A model generated the notes under the pieces. The model was not told the DNA's origin. It did not search any database and saw nothing but the letters and a program-made list of their open reading frames with translations. A stretch of DNA of 64,000 nt from Rhodanobacter humi. Lineage in GTDB: Bacteria; Pseudomonadota; Gammaproteobacteria; Xanthomonadales; Rhodanobacteraceae. Below are positions 45,923 through 54,686 of this stretch, piece after piece; the stretch's first letter is position 1, and each line of letters opens with the position of its first letter. Where the stretch lies: the NCBI RefSeq assembly GCF_041107455.1, contig NZ_JBGBPY010000001.1, positions 62,001 through 126,000 of the forward strand, given 5' to 3'. Made by a program: the position numbers and the translations under genes.

Positions 45923-48900
45923 TGGAAGCGGAACAGGGGGTGGCTGCAGCCGCTATTGGAGAAGATCGGGCGTTTTTTCAGAGCAACTTGCCGCTTGCGG
46001 AGAAATTAGAGCGGGCCCGGGTCGAACTCCTGGACCTCTCAGCCCGTAACAGGCTGCTCAACATGCCCAGAGGTGCCCGCGGCGGTCGTTCGATCGAGAT
46101 CGTCGATGAGAAGACCGCAGAGATCTTCCGCTTATTGGTTCGTGAGGGGAAAACCTTCACCTTTGTGGCGGGACGCGCTGCCGAAGGCAAGGAGCTGGCA
46201 ACACCCTCGGGAGCAGTTGGAGAAGTGGCTGCCAACTATGCTCTAAGCGATAAGGCGGGGAAAGCAGCTCCTGCGGTTGAGCCCGACGAGATCGAGGATC
46301 TTGCCCAGCCGGACGATAACAGCACGGACGAGCGCGGTGTGTTGCGCCGGCATGCCGATACCAAGCTGCAGACACGGCTAACCAGCAAGGGCCTGCAGAA
46401 GCGCCTCTTAGAGCTCTATCTCGACGCGAACACCCTTGAAGAAGAGCAAGGCGTCAACGTGCTGTTCCTAGCGATGGGCGCACTGAAGTGGGTGGACCCC
46501 AACAACGCCGAGAACGTCCGTTATGCCCCATTGCTTCTCATCCCGGTCCAACTCGACCGCGGCAATGCTGGTGAACGGTTCAACCTGAAAGTTCGGCAGG
46601 ACGACTTCGCCTCGAACTTGTCACTGGAAGCCTATCTAGATCGGGTTCACGCGCTGCGCATGCCCGCCTTCGAGGCAACGGATACCTTCGAACCGCTCGA
46701 CTACATCAAGCAGGTTCGCAAGAGCGTTGAGGTAAAGACCGACTGGGAGGTGTTGCCCGATCACATGACCGTGGGCTTCTTCTCCTTCGCCAAATTCCTG
46801 ATGTATCGGGACCTAGATCCGGCGGTATGGCCCAAGGGCGCCGCCATCAGCGAACACTCCCTGATCCGGTCTTTGCTCGCGGATGGGTTTGCTGGCGGTG
46901 ACGATCTGGTGGATGAAGACGCTAACATTGATCCACTGATTCCGCCCGCCGAGATGCTCCACATCCTGGACTGCGACAGTTCGCAGGCGCTGGCCATCCA
47001 CGAGGTGCGGCGGGGGAAGAACCTGGTTATCCAGGGGCCGCCGGGCACGGGCAAGAGCCAAACCATCGCCAACATCATCGCTGCTGCCGTCAAGGACGGC
47101 AAAAGCGTGCTGTTCGTGGCCGAAAAGATGGCCGCCTTGGACGTGGTGAAGCGTCGCCTGGACGATCGCGGGGTGGGTGATGCCTGCCTGGAACTCCACA
47201 GCAACAAAACCAGCAAGCGGGCCGTGCTCGAAGAGCTGAGGCGCACCTGGGAGCTGGGTGCCCCCAAGGCGCCCAGCCATGGCAGCTTGTTTGATCGGCT
47301 CACAGAAGCTCGCGACAAGCTCAATGCCCACGTGCAACGGCTTCATGAGCGGGATCCGGCTTCGGGATTGACTCCGTTTCAGGTGATGGGTCAGCTCGTC
47401 CGGTTGCGGGAACAGGGCGAGCGTCCCAACGACATCCGCTTGGAGGCGCCTGAACAGTGGGGACACGACGGCTTTGCGGCCCGCCTGAACCTGTTGAGCG
47501 ATCTGGCAAATCGTGTGGCAGAGATCGGTAAGCCTGCAGATCATGCGTGGGTTGGAGTGGGCCTGGACGCAATTTCTCCGATGGACGCGGACCGCTTGGT
47601 TGGGCGCGTGCAAAAGCTTTCCGAACACATGGCCGCAGCTCGGCAGCAATTCGACACAGCCGCTACCTTGTTGGAACTCGACGCGCCGCTGCGGTTGTCG
47701 GATGTGCCGCCGATGGTGGAATTGCTCCAGCGCATTGCTCCCGCGCCGACGCTTTCCGCGGCAGCCATGGGTAATGAGGTCTGGCAGAACTCGTGGCCCA
47801 TCACTGAACTGTTGAACCTGGGCGAGTGTTACGCCGCAGAACACGGGGCTCTCCTGGGGAGGGTGGCCGATACAGCTTGGGACGCCAACCTGGAAGAGCC
47901 GTTGCTCGCGTTGGGCGAACTGCCCGAAGCCTTCAATATGGATCAGTTCAAGCGGCTGGCTCGCCTGCCGGATGAACTCCCCCGCCTGATGGGTGAGGCG
48001 GCGGCATTGGCTCGCCTGTTGGGGCGAGAGCCTGGGAGCTCCCTCGGGGACTACCAGACCTTGGCACACATCGGTGAGCGGGTGGCGGCGGCCCCACCAG
48101 CCAGCCCTGAAACTTTTGCCTCGGATCTGTGGGATGGTGGTGTCGAGCGTGCCGGCGAGCTTGCACAGGCTGTGGCCGATTACGAAGGCGCCAAGGCCAG
48201 TATTGGGTCTCTGCTCACCGAGATGGCGTGGTCCTTGGATCTCGCCTCGGCCCGGTCTGTCTTGTCCGCACGTGGAACCAGCATCTTCCGCTTCTTCAGC
48301 GGGGAGTGGCGCGCAGCCAACCGTCTAATTGGCTCGGTCCTAGTTACTCCGAACCAGCCTTTGCCGATCACCTTGGGGCTCCTCGACACCTTAGCGAAGG
48401 GGCAAAACGCCAAGAAAGCGATCGAGGGAGAGGACACCTTCGGGCGCAGTGCCTTTGGAGACGACTGGCGCGGTGTGCGGTCCCACTCGGCACCTCTCCT
48501 GGCGCTGGTGGAGTGGATGCGGTCCCTGAAAGGGTTGGGTGCAGAGCCCCGCCTTATCGCGTCACGAAGTCCGGAAAAGACTGAAGTGGCCGCGCGTGCC
48601 AAACAACTGTCGGGGGCCTGCTTGCAGATCGAGCGGGACTTGCGGGCGGCGTGGGAAGAACTAGGGCGTGCCCGTGGGTCTTTCTTCGGTGACATCGCTT
48701 CGGTCGAGCGTGCGGATCTACAGGTCTTGGTGCAAGTCGCGTTGCGCTACACCGCAGCTCACACAGCAGCGAATGGCTGGGTCACCAGCGGGGCACAAGA
48801 GGCTGGAGCCATCCGTGCGGTGTTAGAAGAGCTGGAGGCGGGGCAGCGGGATCGTCAGACCCTGCGTGATCAGATCGCCTTGGGACAGGCGGCATTCGAC

Positions 48901-51555
48901 GACGCGTGGAAAGCGGAAGATTCCGATTGGAACCACCTAAAGGTGGCCGCAGCCTGGTTGGAGCAGAACCAGGACATTCGTGCCTTGGCGGGCCGGATCC
49001 GTGAACGAGAGGCGTTGTTGCCACGTGCCAAGGTGCTCGCTGCTTCTCAGACGCACGTCCAAGCCAGCTTCAGAGCCTTGACCGATGACCTCCATCTCGA
49101 TGTTGAGGCCTCGGTGGGCGGGACCGTTTCCGACGCACTGTTGGAAACCCTGGCATGGCGCCTTCAGCGTTGGAGCCACGAGTACGAGCAACTTTTCCGC
49201 TGGGTGAACTATCGCGATCGTTCGGCCAAGGCCACCGCCATGGGATGCGGCGAACTGGTGACCCGCTTGGGGGATGGGCGACTGAGCCCGGACACAGTGA
49301 CTTCCGCGTTCGAAATGGCATATTTCGAGGCGACCTACACTCGCATGGCACGACAGCAACCCGCGCTGGCTCGTTTCGATGGTGCCACCCACGGACGCCT
49401 GGTCCAGGAGTTTGCGGATCTAGATCGCCAGCGCATCGCCGCGGCGAGCGTCCAGGTGGTGAAGGCGCACTACGAAAGTGTTCCCCCGCGAGATGGCAGT
49501 GCGCTCGGGCCGCTGGGTGTCCTGCGTGGCGAGATCCAGAAGCGCAAGGGCCATATGGCTGTGCGCAAGCTCGTCGAACGCGCTGCTCCAGCACTACGGG
49601 CGCTCAAGCCGGTCTTCATGATGAGCCCTCTGTCCGTGGCGCAGTTCCTGGTGCCGGGCGCCATGGAATTCGATTTGTTGGTGATGGATGAGGCCAGCCA
49701 AATCCAGCCAGTAGATGCGCTCGGGGCGATCGCCCGAGCCAAGCAGGTAGTTGTGGTGGGCGATCCCAAGCAGCTGCCGCCAACCGCTTTCTTCGCCAAG
49801 ATGACCTCAAGCAGTGAGGACGACGAGGACGAAGACGGCGCCGCCGTGGCCGACATCGAGAGCATTCTGGGGCTATTTATGGCCCGGGGCCTGCCCACCC
49901 GCATGCTCCGTTGGCACTACCGCAGCCGGCATCAGTCGCTGATTGCCGTCAGCAACCGTCAGTTCTACGAAAACAAACTCTTTATCGTGCCCAGCCCCTA
50001 CACCGCCCAAGGCGGCCAAGGGTTGCGCTTCCACCACATCCATGACGGTCTGTTCGACACCGGCAACAAGCGCAATAACCCGATCGAGGCGAAAGCGGTC
50101 GCGCAGGCGATCATCGCCCATGCCCAGACCTATCCTAAGTTGTCGCTTGGCGTGGCGGCGTTTTCCGCAGCCCAGCGGCGCGCCATCATTGATGAACTCG
50201 AAGTGTTGCGTCGGGGCCTGCCTGCGGAGGTCGAGGATTTCTTCAGGGCACATCGGTCCGAGCCATTCTTCGTCAAGAACCTGGAAAACGTCCAGGGCGA
50301 CGAACGCGACGTGATCTTCATTTCGGTCGGTTATGGTCGATCGGTTCCTCACGGGCGGATTCCCATGCGGTTCGGTCCACTGGGCACCGAGGGCGGCGAG
50401 CGACGCTTGAATGTCTTGATCAGTCGCGCGAAGCAGCGATGCGATGTGTTCGCCTCCATGACCGACGAAGACATTGACCCCGCATACGCGGCCAGCAAGA
50501 AGGGGGTTTACGCCTTCCGCCTGTTCCTCCAATACGCACGGACAGGACGACTGCCCATGGCCGAGGTCACAGGGCGGGACCACGACAGCGTGTTTGAAGA
50601 GCAAGTGGCCAGTGCGCTGCGGGCGCGTGGCTACGACATTCAGGCACAGATCGGCCTCGCCGGCTTTTTCATTGATCTGGCTGTCCTAGATGAGGCGCGC
50701 CCAGGCCGGTTCCTCTTAGGGATCGAGTGCGATGGCGCGGCTTACCACAGTTCGCGCTCGGCACGGGACCGTGATCGTCTGCGCCAAGCGGTGTTGGAGG
50801 AACATGGCTGGACCATCCATCGGATCTGGAGCACCGATTGGTTTCAGCGGCCCGGTGAGCAGTTGGAGCGGCTAGTGCACCGCATCGAAACCATCAAAGC
50901 GGAGTATGACGAGCACCAGGAAGAGGTGACCCTGACCGTGCAGTTGGATACGGAAGCGCCCTATGTGGAGCGCGAAACCGTCGAAGATGGCGGAGAAGAG
51001 GTTGGGTTTGTGCCCTATCAGGAGGTCACCCTGACGCGGCCCCGGCATGTGGTGGTGGATCTTCATGAAGCCCCGCAGGGCATTTTGACCCAGTTGGTCG
51101 AGGAAGCCGTCCGCATCGAAGGCCCTGTCCACCGCGATCAGGTCATCACGCGGATCCGGGAAGCTTGGGGATTGAAGCGTGCCGGTGGACGTATCGAGGA
51201 TGCTGTAGAGCGCTCCATCGAGATCGCTACCAAAATGCAGCGGATCGCACGACGCGGCGATTTCCTGTCACTCCCGGGCCGGAAGGCAGTGCCACGGGAC
51301 CGCTCGGAGGTAGCCGCAACGGCGCTTCGAAAAGCCGAAATGTTACCGCCGACCGAGATCGAGGCTGCTGTGTCCCAGCTGGTTCAACGGAGCTTTGGGG
51401 CCACCCGCGATCAGGTGATCCAGGCCGTCTCGCGTGGGTTCGGGATCAGGAATACCAGCAGCCAAGTCCGATGTGCCCTGGAGGATGTGATCGAGACGAT
51501 GATAGCTCGGCGGCAACTGAGGGAGGTTGCCGGTCTATTAACTGTGGTGGAGTAG
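45922..51555 (+). CDS. hhe-like defence protein: DUF4011-SF1 helicase-Vsr nuclease-DUF3320
   Basis: The 1877-residue protein has, in order: a DUF4011 region (about 26-85, ERARVELLDLSARNRLLNM); helicase motif I GPPGTGKSQTIANI (about 372); a long helical insertion; motif II VMDEASQIQPVDALG (about 1253) with VVVGDPKQLPPT; WHYRSRHQSLI; NVQGDERDVIFISVGYGR and LNVLISRAKQRCDV. Then a Vsr/MTES_1575-type nuclease (about 1556-1656; FIDLAV, GIECDGAAYHSSRSARDRDRLR, WTIHRIWSTDWF) and a C-terminal DUF3320. This layout is that of the single-gene antiphage system named hhe. It probably unwinds and cuts invading DNA. GGGAGG precedes ATG 45922; GTG 45862 and ATG 45868 lie in frame upstream but overlap the small ORF. 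Confidence 0.88.
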   Translation: MEAEQGVAAAAIGEDRAFFQSNLPLAEKLERARVELLDLSARNRLLNMPRGARGGRSIEIVDEKTAEIFRLLVREGKTFTFVAGRAAEGKELATPSGAVGEVAANYALSDKAGKAAPAVEPDEIEDLAQPDDNSTDERGVLRRHADTKLQTRLTSKGLQKRLLELYLDANTLEEEQGVNVLFLAMGALKWVDPNNAENVRYAPLLLIPVQLDRGNAGERFNLKVRQDDFASNLSLEAYLDRVHALRMPAFEATDTFEPLDYIKQVRKSVEVKTDWEVLPDHMTVGFFSFAKFLMYRDLDPAVWPKGAAISEHSLIRSLLADGFAGGDDLVDEDANIDPLIPPAEMLHILDCDSSQALAIHEVRRGKNLVIQGPPGTGKSQTIANIIAAAVKDGKSVLFVAEKMAALDVVKRRLDDRGVGDACLELHSNKTSKRAVLEELRRTWELGAPKAPSHGSLFDRLTEARDKLNAHVQRLHERDPASGLTPFQVMGQLVRLREQGERPNDIRLEAPEQWGHDGFAARLNLLSDLANRVAEIGKPADHAWVGVGLDAISPMDADRLVGRVQKLSEHMAAARQQFDTAATLLELDAPLRLSDVPPMVELLQRIAPAPTLSAAAMGNEVWQNSWPITELLNLGECYAAEHGALLGRVADTAWDANLEEPLLALGELPEAFNMDQFKRLARLPDELPRLMGEAAALARLLGREPGSSLGDYQTLAHIGERVAAAPPASPETFASDLWDGGVERAGELAQAVADYEGAKASIGSLLTEMAWSLDLASARSVLSARGTSIFRFFSGEWRAANRLIGSVLVTPNQPLPITLGLLDTLAKGQNAKKAIEGEDTFGRSAFGDDWRGVRSHSAPLLALVEWMRSLKGLGAEPRLIASRSPEKTEVAARAKQLSGACLQIERDLRAAWEELGRARGSFFGDIASVERADLQVLVQVALRYTAAHTAANGWVTSGAQEAGAIRAVLEELEAGQRDRQTLRDQIALGQAAFDDAWKAEDSDWNHLKVAAAWLEQNQDIRALAGRIREREALLPRAKVLAASQTHVQASFRALTDDLHLDVEASVGGTVSDALLETLAWRLQRWSHEYEQLFRWVNYRDRSAKATAMGCGELVTRLGDGRLSPDTVTSAFEMAYFEATYTRMARQQPALARFDGATHGRLVQEFADLDRQRIAAASVQVVKAHYESVPPRDGSALGPLGVLRGEIQKRKGHMAVRKLVERAAPALRALKPVFMMSPLSVAQFLVPGAMEFDLLVMDEASQIQPVDALGAIARAKQVVVVGDPKQLPPTAFFAKMTSSSEDDEDEDGAAVADIESILGLFMARGLPTRMLRWHYRSRHQSLIAVSNRQFYENKLFIVPSPYTAQGGQGLRFHHIHDGLFDTGNKRNNPIEAKAVAQAIIAHAQTYPKLSLGVAAFSAAQRRAIIDELEVLRRGLPAEVEDFFRAHRSEPFFVKNLENVQGDERDVIFISVGYGRSVPHGRIPMRFGPLGTEGGERRLNVLISRAKQRCDVFASMTDEDIDPAYAASKKGVYAFRLFLQYARTGRLPMAEVTGRDHDSVFEEQVASALRARGYDIQAQIGLAGFFIDLAVLDEARPGRFLLGIECDGAAYHSSRSARDRDRLRQAVLEEHGWTIHRIWSTDWFQRPGEQLERLVHRIETIKAEYDEHQEEVTLTVQLDTEAPYVERETVEDGGEEVGFVPYQEVTLTRPRHVVVDLHEAPQGILTQLVEEAVRIEGPVHRDQVITRIREAWGLKRAGGRIEDAVERSIEIATKMQRIARRGDFLSLPGRKAVPRDRSEVAATALRKAEMLPPTEIEAAVSQLVQRSFGATRDQVIQAVSRGFGIRNTSSQVRCALEDVIETMIARRQLREVAGLLTVVE

Positions 51556-51597
51556 CCCAATGGAGACAGATCTGATCGGCTGAATCAAGAATTCACA

Positions 51598-51618
51598 TAA
51601 GGAGTAAGGAGTAAGGAG
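51598..51618 (+). repeat. Three perfect TAAGGAG heptamers
   Basis: TAAGGAG occurs three times in direct succession, 43 bases after the hhe-like stop, flanked by GATCGGC (51574 region) and GGCCGATC. Heptamer number could vary by slippage. Each unit is a Shine-Dalgarno sequence, but no start codon with an open frame follows closely. The remainder of 51556-51799 holds no gene I can support. Confidence 0.6.
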
Positions 51619-51839
51619 TTCGGCCGATCCCACAGGAGAGGGTTTGCACCGGAGCATGGGCATCACACCATCGAGTGGCGATGACAAACTCGCCGGCCAG
51701 TATTATCTGTTGGCAAGCCATCAACGTGCGGTCTAGCGCAACAGCTCCGCAAAGTATGGAGATTCGCTCGCTGAGCCCTGACTTCGGCAGTACCGACGTC
51801 CCCCCGGTTTTGAGTAGCGGGTCGGTTTAGAGTCCGGAG

Positions 51840-52667
51840 TTACTTTAACTGCTTCGCGTAGGCGGCTGGTGTCAGCCCGCCCAGCGCCTTCTTCGGTCGC
51901 TCCTCGTTGTATTCCCGCCGCCAGCGTTCGATCTCGGTGCGGGCGTGCAGCAGGCTGGGAAACCAGTGTTCGTTGAGGCATTCGTCGCGCAGGCGGCCGT
52001 TGAACGATTCGATGTAGGCGTTCTGGTTCGGCTTGCCCGGTTCGATCAGGCGCAGCTGCACACCGCGCTCGTGCGCCCAGGCGACCATCGCCTTGCCGCA
52101 AAACTCCTTGCCGTTGTCGGTGCGGATCGTCTTGGGCAGGCCGCGAATGAGCCCCAGGCGATCCAGCACGCGCGTCACGCCGATACCGGAGATGGCTCGT
52201 TCGACCTCGATGCCCACCGATTCATGGGTGGCGTCGTCGACGATGGTCAGGCACTTGAGGACGCGAGCGTCGGCGGTGCGATCGAACACGAAATCCATGG
52301 ACCACACTTCGTTGGGCGCCGATGGACGACACAGCGGTTGCCGCTCGCTCACCGGCACCTTCTTCCGCTTGCGCCGACGCACCTGCAGCCGCTCCTCCCG
52401 ATACAACCGCTCCACACGCTTGTAGTTCACCGGCTCGCTGCCCTCCTGCCGAAGCTTCAGGTGGATCATCCCCACGCCGTAGCGCTTGTGTCGCTGCGCC
52501 AGCTCCACGATCCGTCGTCGCAGCGCCACGTTGCGGTCTGGCTGCGCCTGATAGCGGTACGCGCTGGCGCTCATCCCCACGATACGCAACGCGCACCGCT
52601 CGCTCAGCCCCTTGTCGATCATCTGGCGCACCAACGCGCGTCGGGCCGGTGCGCCTACGGTTTTTTT
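51840..52667 (-). CDS. IS3-family transposase OrfB
   Basis: The catalytic part of the transposase, made as an OrfAB fusion by -1 frameshifting at A7 (52667-52661). It starts [20 protein letters not shown] and contains the DDE/RNase H core: WSMDFVFD (first Asp), [10 protein letters not shown] (second Asp) and [15 protein letters not shown] (Glu), then the typical IS3 ending [25 protein letters not shown]...[10 protein letters not shown]. An HTH_21-like region precedes the core. The frame is intact. Confidence 0.93.
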   Translation of the reverse strand, partial: KKTVGAPARRALVRQMIDKGLSERCALRIVGMSASAYRYQAQPDRNVALRRRIVELAQRHKRYGVGMIHLKLRQEGSEPVNYKRVERLYREERLQVRRRKRKKVPVSERQPLCRPSAPNEVWSMDFVFDRTADARVLKCLTIVDDATHESVGIEVERAISGIGVTRVLDRLGLIRGLPKTIRTDNGKEFCGKAMVAWAHERGVQLRLIEPGKPNQNAYIESFNGRLRDECLNEHWFPSLLHARTEIERWRREYNEERPKKALGGLTPAAYAKQLK

Positions 52668-52924
52668 CGCAGGACGTCCCGGATGACCTCGTTCTCGAGC
52701 ATCTGCTCGGCCAGCAGCTTCTTCAGCCGCGTGTTCTCCGTTTCCAGCTCCTTCAGGCGCTTGGCGTCCGGCACGCTCATGCCGCCGAACTTGCTGCGCC
52801 ACAGGTAGTAGGAGGCCTCGCTGAAGCCGTGCTTGCGGCACAGCTCCTTGATCGGCAGGCCGGCGTCCGCCTCACGCAGGAAGCCGATGATCTGTTCTTC
52901 GGTAAACCGCTTCTTCACGTCCAA
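52655..52924 (-). CDS. IS3-family transposase OrfA
   Basis: An 89-residue helix-turn-helix protein ([41 protein letters not shown]) followed by a leucine-zipper-like coiled coil ([27 protein letters not shown]). It recognises the IS ends. It terminates at TAG 52657-52655 right after the slippery CGA AAA AAA, where ribosomes shifting -1 continue into OrfB. Confidence 0.93.
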   Translation of the reverse strand: MDVKKRFTEEQIIGFLREADAGLPIKELCRKHGFSEASYYLWRSKFGGMSVPDAKRLKELETENTRLKKLLAEQMLENEVIRDVLRKKP

Positions 52925-52980
52925 CCTCCTTCGGATGGGGGATTGGACTCCAAACCGCGGTGCTACTCAAAACCGGGGGG

Positions 52981-53095
52981 ACGTCGGACTTACAGAGAGA
53001 TACAGGCCTTTGCCGTCGGCGAGCATATAGGCCCGCTCTTGCGGCTTCGCTTTGCGAACTTCCAGTTCAGTCAGGGGCTTTGCAAGCTTGGGCAT
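52981..53095 (-). pseudogene. 5' stub of a P4-type tyrosine integrase gene
   Basis: From ATG 53095 the frame reads MPKLAKPLTELEVRKAKPQE, then RAYMLADGKGLYL: the start of the DUF4102/Arm-DNA-binding domain of P4-family integrases. The homology ends after about 33 residues. Removing the IS and one ACGT copy restores an open frame to the left (SVLPKSGLSERISILCGA...), but it does not look like integrase. The gene was therefore truncated before the IS arrived. Its place beside the tRNA-Leu 3' end is that of a typical island integrase. Confidence 0.7.
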
Positions 53096-53109
53096 TTACA
53101 GGGACCTGT

Positions 53110-53151
53110 TTGTGTATGTTCATAGACGAACATGCACAACAGCATACACAA
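53110..53151. repeat. Island-end repeats, right copies (integrase arm-site-like)
   Basis: TTGTGTATG (53110-53118, inverted), CATGCACAA (53131-53139) and CATACACAA (53143-53151) lie between the integrase stub and the tRNA. The last two repeat the left-end pair with identical spacing. TTGTGTATGTTC and GAACATGCACAA also form an inverted repeat around ATAGAC. Confidence 0.6.
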
Positions 53152-53192
53152 AAACTTGCGATTCGCTGAGATCCTGCGACACCCCATGCAAC

Positions 53193-53219
53193 AAAAAACC
53201 CCGCATTTATGCGGGGTTT
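53193..53219 (-). terminator. Terminator downstream of tRNA-Leu
   Basis: On the minus strand AAACCCCGCA, loop TAAA, TGCGGGGTTT (53219-53196), followed by TTT (53195-53193): a 10-bp stem with a good U-tract 43 bases beyond the tRNA end. It lies on the island side, so it was probably supplied by the element. Confidence 0.88.
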
Positions 53220-53261
53220 CGAGTGATTCAGAGACTTCGTAAGACGTCCTGAAACTTCAAT

Positions 53262-53346
53262 TGGTGCCCAAGAGGGGACTCGAACCCCTACGCCTTGCGG
53301 CGCTACCACCTCAAGGTAGTGCGTCTACCAGTTCCGCCACCTGGGC
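53262..53346 (-). tRNA. leuU: tRNA-Leu, anticodon GAG
   Basis: The minus strand folds as a class II tRNA of 85 bases: acceptor GCCCAGG with CTTGGGC (one G-U-type irregularity), D-arm GGCGGAACTGGTAGACGC, anticodon arm CTACC-TTGAGGT-GGTAG with anticodon GAG, a long variable arm (CGCCGCAAGGCG), T-arm GGGGTTCGAGTCCCC, and an encoded CCA. It directly follows secG, as leuU does in E. coli. Its 3' end is the insertion point of the island. Confidence 0.97.
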
Positions 53347-53357
53347 AGGTGTCTTGC

Positions 53358-53807
53358 TCAGTGCTGCTTCTGCGGGGCCGGTGCGGCCGGCACTTCGCCT
53401 TGCTGCTTGCTCGCGGCAGGCGCCGCGGGCACTGCCGGGTTCGCGGCGGCCGGCGCAGCAGCCGGCACTTCCGGATTCGCTGGCGTGGCCGCCGCCGGTG
53501 CCTGCTTGGCGGGCGCCGGTTGGTTGCTCATGCCGGCCATCACGCCGAGGTCGGCACCGTTGTTCTGCTGCGTGCCGTGGTTGTGCAGGTATACGCCCAT
53601 GCCGAGGCTCAGCGCGAAGAACAGCGCGGCGAGCACGCCGGTGGCGCGGGTCAGGAAGTTGGCCGAACCGCGCGCACCGAACACCGTGGCCGAAGCGCCG
53701 CCGCCGAAACCGGAACCGGCGCTGGCGCCCTCGCCGTTCTGCAGCAGGATCAGCACGGTCATGGCCGCGGCGATCAGGATGTAAAACACGCTGAAAATGA
53801 CGAACAT
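53358..53807 (-). CDS. secG: Protein translocase subunit SecG
   Basis: The 149-residue inner-membrane protein is part of SecYEG. Two membrane helices (about 3-20 and 55-73) flank the conserved cytoplasmic loop LLQNGEGASAGSGFGGGASATVFGARGSANFLTR. The C-terminus is a long Ala/Pro/Gln-rich tail (about 75 residues) that E. coli SecG lacks. ATG 53807 is the start; a TTG directly before it is unlikely. It is 18 bases from tpiA and 11 bases before tRNA-Leu, so probably all are one transcript. Confidence 0.93.
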   Translation of the reverse strand: MFVIFSVFYILIAAAMTVLILLQNGEGASAGSGFGGGASATVFGARGSANFLTRATGVLAALFFALSLGMGVYLHNHGTQQNNGADLGVMAGMSNQPAPAKQAPAAATPANPEVPAAAPAAANPAVPAAPAASKQQGEVPAAPAPQKQH

Positions 53808-53825
53808 CAATCGAGCCCGTGGCGA

Positions 53826-54575
53826 CTAGTGCGCCGCTGCGCAGATTCCAAGAAAGTCGGTAGCGGTCAGCGAGGCTCCACCGATCAGCCCGCCATCCAC
53901 GTCCGACTGCGCGAACAATTCGGCGGCATTGGCCGCCTTGACGCTGCCGCCGTAAAGCAGCCGAGTCAGACGGGCAATCATAACATCTTCTTTCTGGAGT
54001 TGGCTACGGATGAACGCATGCACCTGCTGCGCCTGTTCGGGCGTGGCGGTGTGACCGGTGCCGATCGCCCACACCGGTTCGTAGGCGATCACCGCCGTGT
54101 CGAACGCCGCGATGCCGGCAGCAGCGAGCACCGCCTGCAGCTGGCGGGCGATCACCGCTTCGGTGTCACCTGCTTCACGCTGCGCCAAGGTCTCGCCCAC
54201 GCAAAGGATGGGCGTGAGGCCGGCCGCGCGTGCTGCAACGAACTTGCTTGCCACCAGCGCGTCGCCTTCGCCGTGGTACTGGCGGCGCTCGGAATGGCCC
54301 ACCAGCACCCACTGCGCGCCACAGTCGGCCAGCATCGCACCGGACACCTCGCCGGTGTACGCGCCTTGCCCCTCGTGCTCGCTGAGATCCTGCGCGCCCA
54401 CGCCAAGGCCGGCATCGGCGCAGGTCGCGGCCACGGTATCCAGGTAGGGAAACGGCGGGCAGATCACCACGTCGATACCGCTCGGCGTGGCGGCGGCGAT
54501 CTCGCCGCACAGGGCGGCAGCCATCGAGCGGCTGCCGTGCATCTTCCAGTTCGCGGCGACGAGCTTCTTGCGCAT
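53826..54575 (-). CDS. tpiA: Triose-phosphate isomerase
   Basis: The 249-residue glycolytic enzyme interconverts dihydroxyacetone phosphate and glyceraldehyde 3-phosphate. Active-site residues are visible: Lys11 in NWKM, His in VGHSERRQYH, Glu in AYEPVWAIGTG and the phosphate-binding YGGSV and GGLIGGAS. ATG 54575 (MRKKLVAANWKM) matches the family start; ATG 54587 is four codons upstream. tpiA-secG-tRNA-Leu is a conserved order. Confidence 0.96.
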   Translation of the reverse strand: MRKKLVAANWKMHGSRSMAAALCGEIAAATPSGIDVVICPPFPYLDTVAATCADAGLGVGAQDLSEHEGQGAYTGEVSGAMLADCGAQWVLVGHSERRQYHGEGDALVASKFVAARAAGLTPILCVGETLAQREAGDTEAVIARQLQAVLAAAGIAAFDTAVIAYEPVWAIGTGHTATPEQAQQVHAFIRSQLQKEDVMIARLTRLLYGGSVKAANAAELFAQSDVDGGLIGGASLTATDFLGICAAAH

Positions 54576-54686
54576 GTTCGACGTCATTCCGTGCGGACAA
54601 ACGCGAGATATTACAGGATGATAGCGGGACTGGTATTGCTGCGGCGCAACGTCCACGATGCCATGACGCCCACCCAGGAGAAATGC

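Larger units (their letters stand above)
51800..52980 (-). mobile_element. Complete IS3-family insertion sequence (IS407-like)
   Basis: The element is 1181 bp. Its ends are CCCCCCGGTTTTGAGTAGC (51800-51818) and the exact inverse GCTACTCAAAACCGGGGGG (52962-52980). A 4-bp direct repeat ACGT flanks it (51796-51799, 52981-52984), the duplication size of the IS407 group. Two overlapping transposase frames with a slippery A7 are intact, so it is probably functional and recent. It landed in the remnant downstream of the integrase start. Confidence 0.93.
41711..53262. mobile_element. Genomic island at tRNA-Leu(GAG), defence cargo
   Basis: About 11.5 kb between a degraded tRNA 3' end (TGGTGCCAAGAGGAGAC at 41711-41727) and the intact 3' end of tRNA-Leu (TGGTGCCCAAGAGGGGAC at 53262-53279). 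Its genes use visibly more A/T-rich codons than the flanking core genes. It contains an antitoxin remnant, a small hypothetical gene, an RloC-like ATPase, a small ORF, an hhe-like helicase-nuclease, an IS3 element and the stub of an integrase gene next to the tRNA. Both ends carry CATGCACAA / CATACACAA pairs. The end repeats are imperfect, so excision is probably no longer possible. Confidence 0.72.

Noticed and set aside
41711-53262. CRISPR array or prophage structural genes in the island
   Set aside because: No regularly spaced direct repeats with spacers and no capsid, tail or terminase-like proteins were seen.
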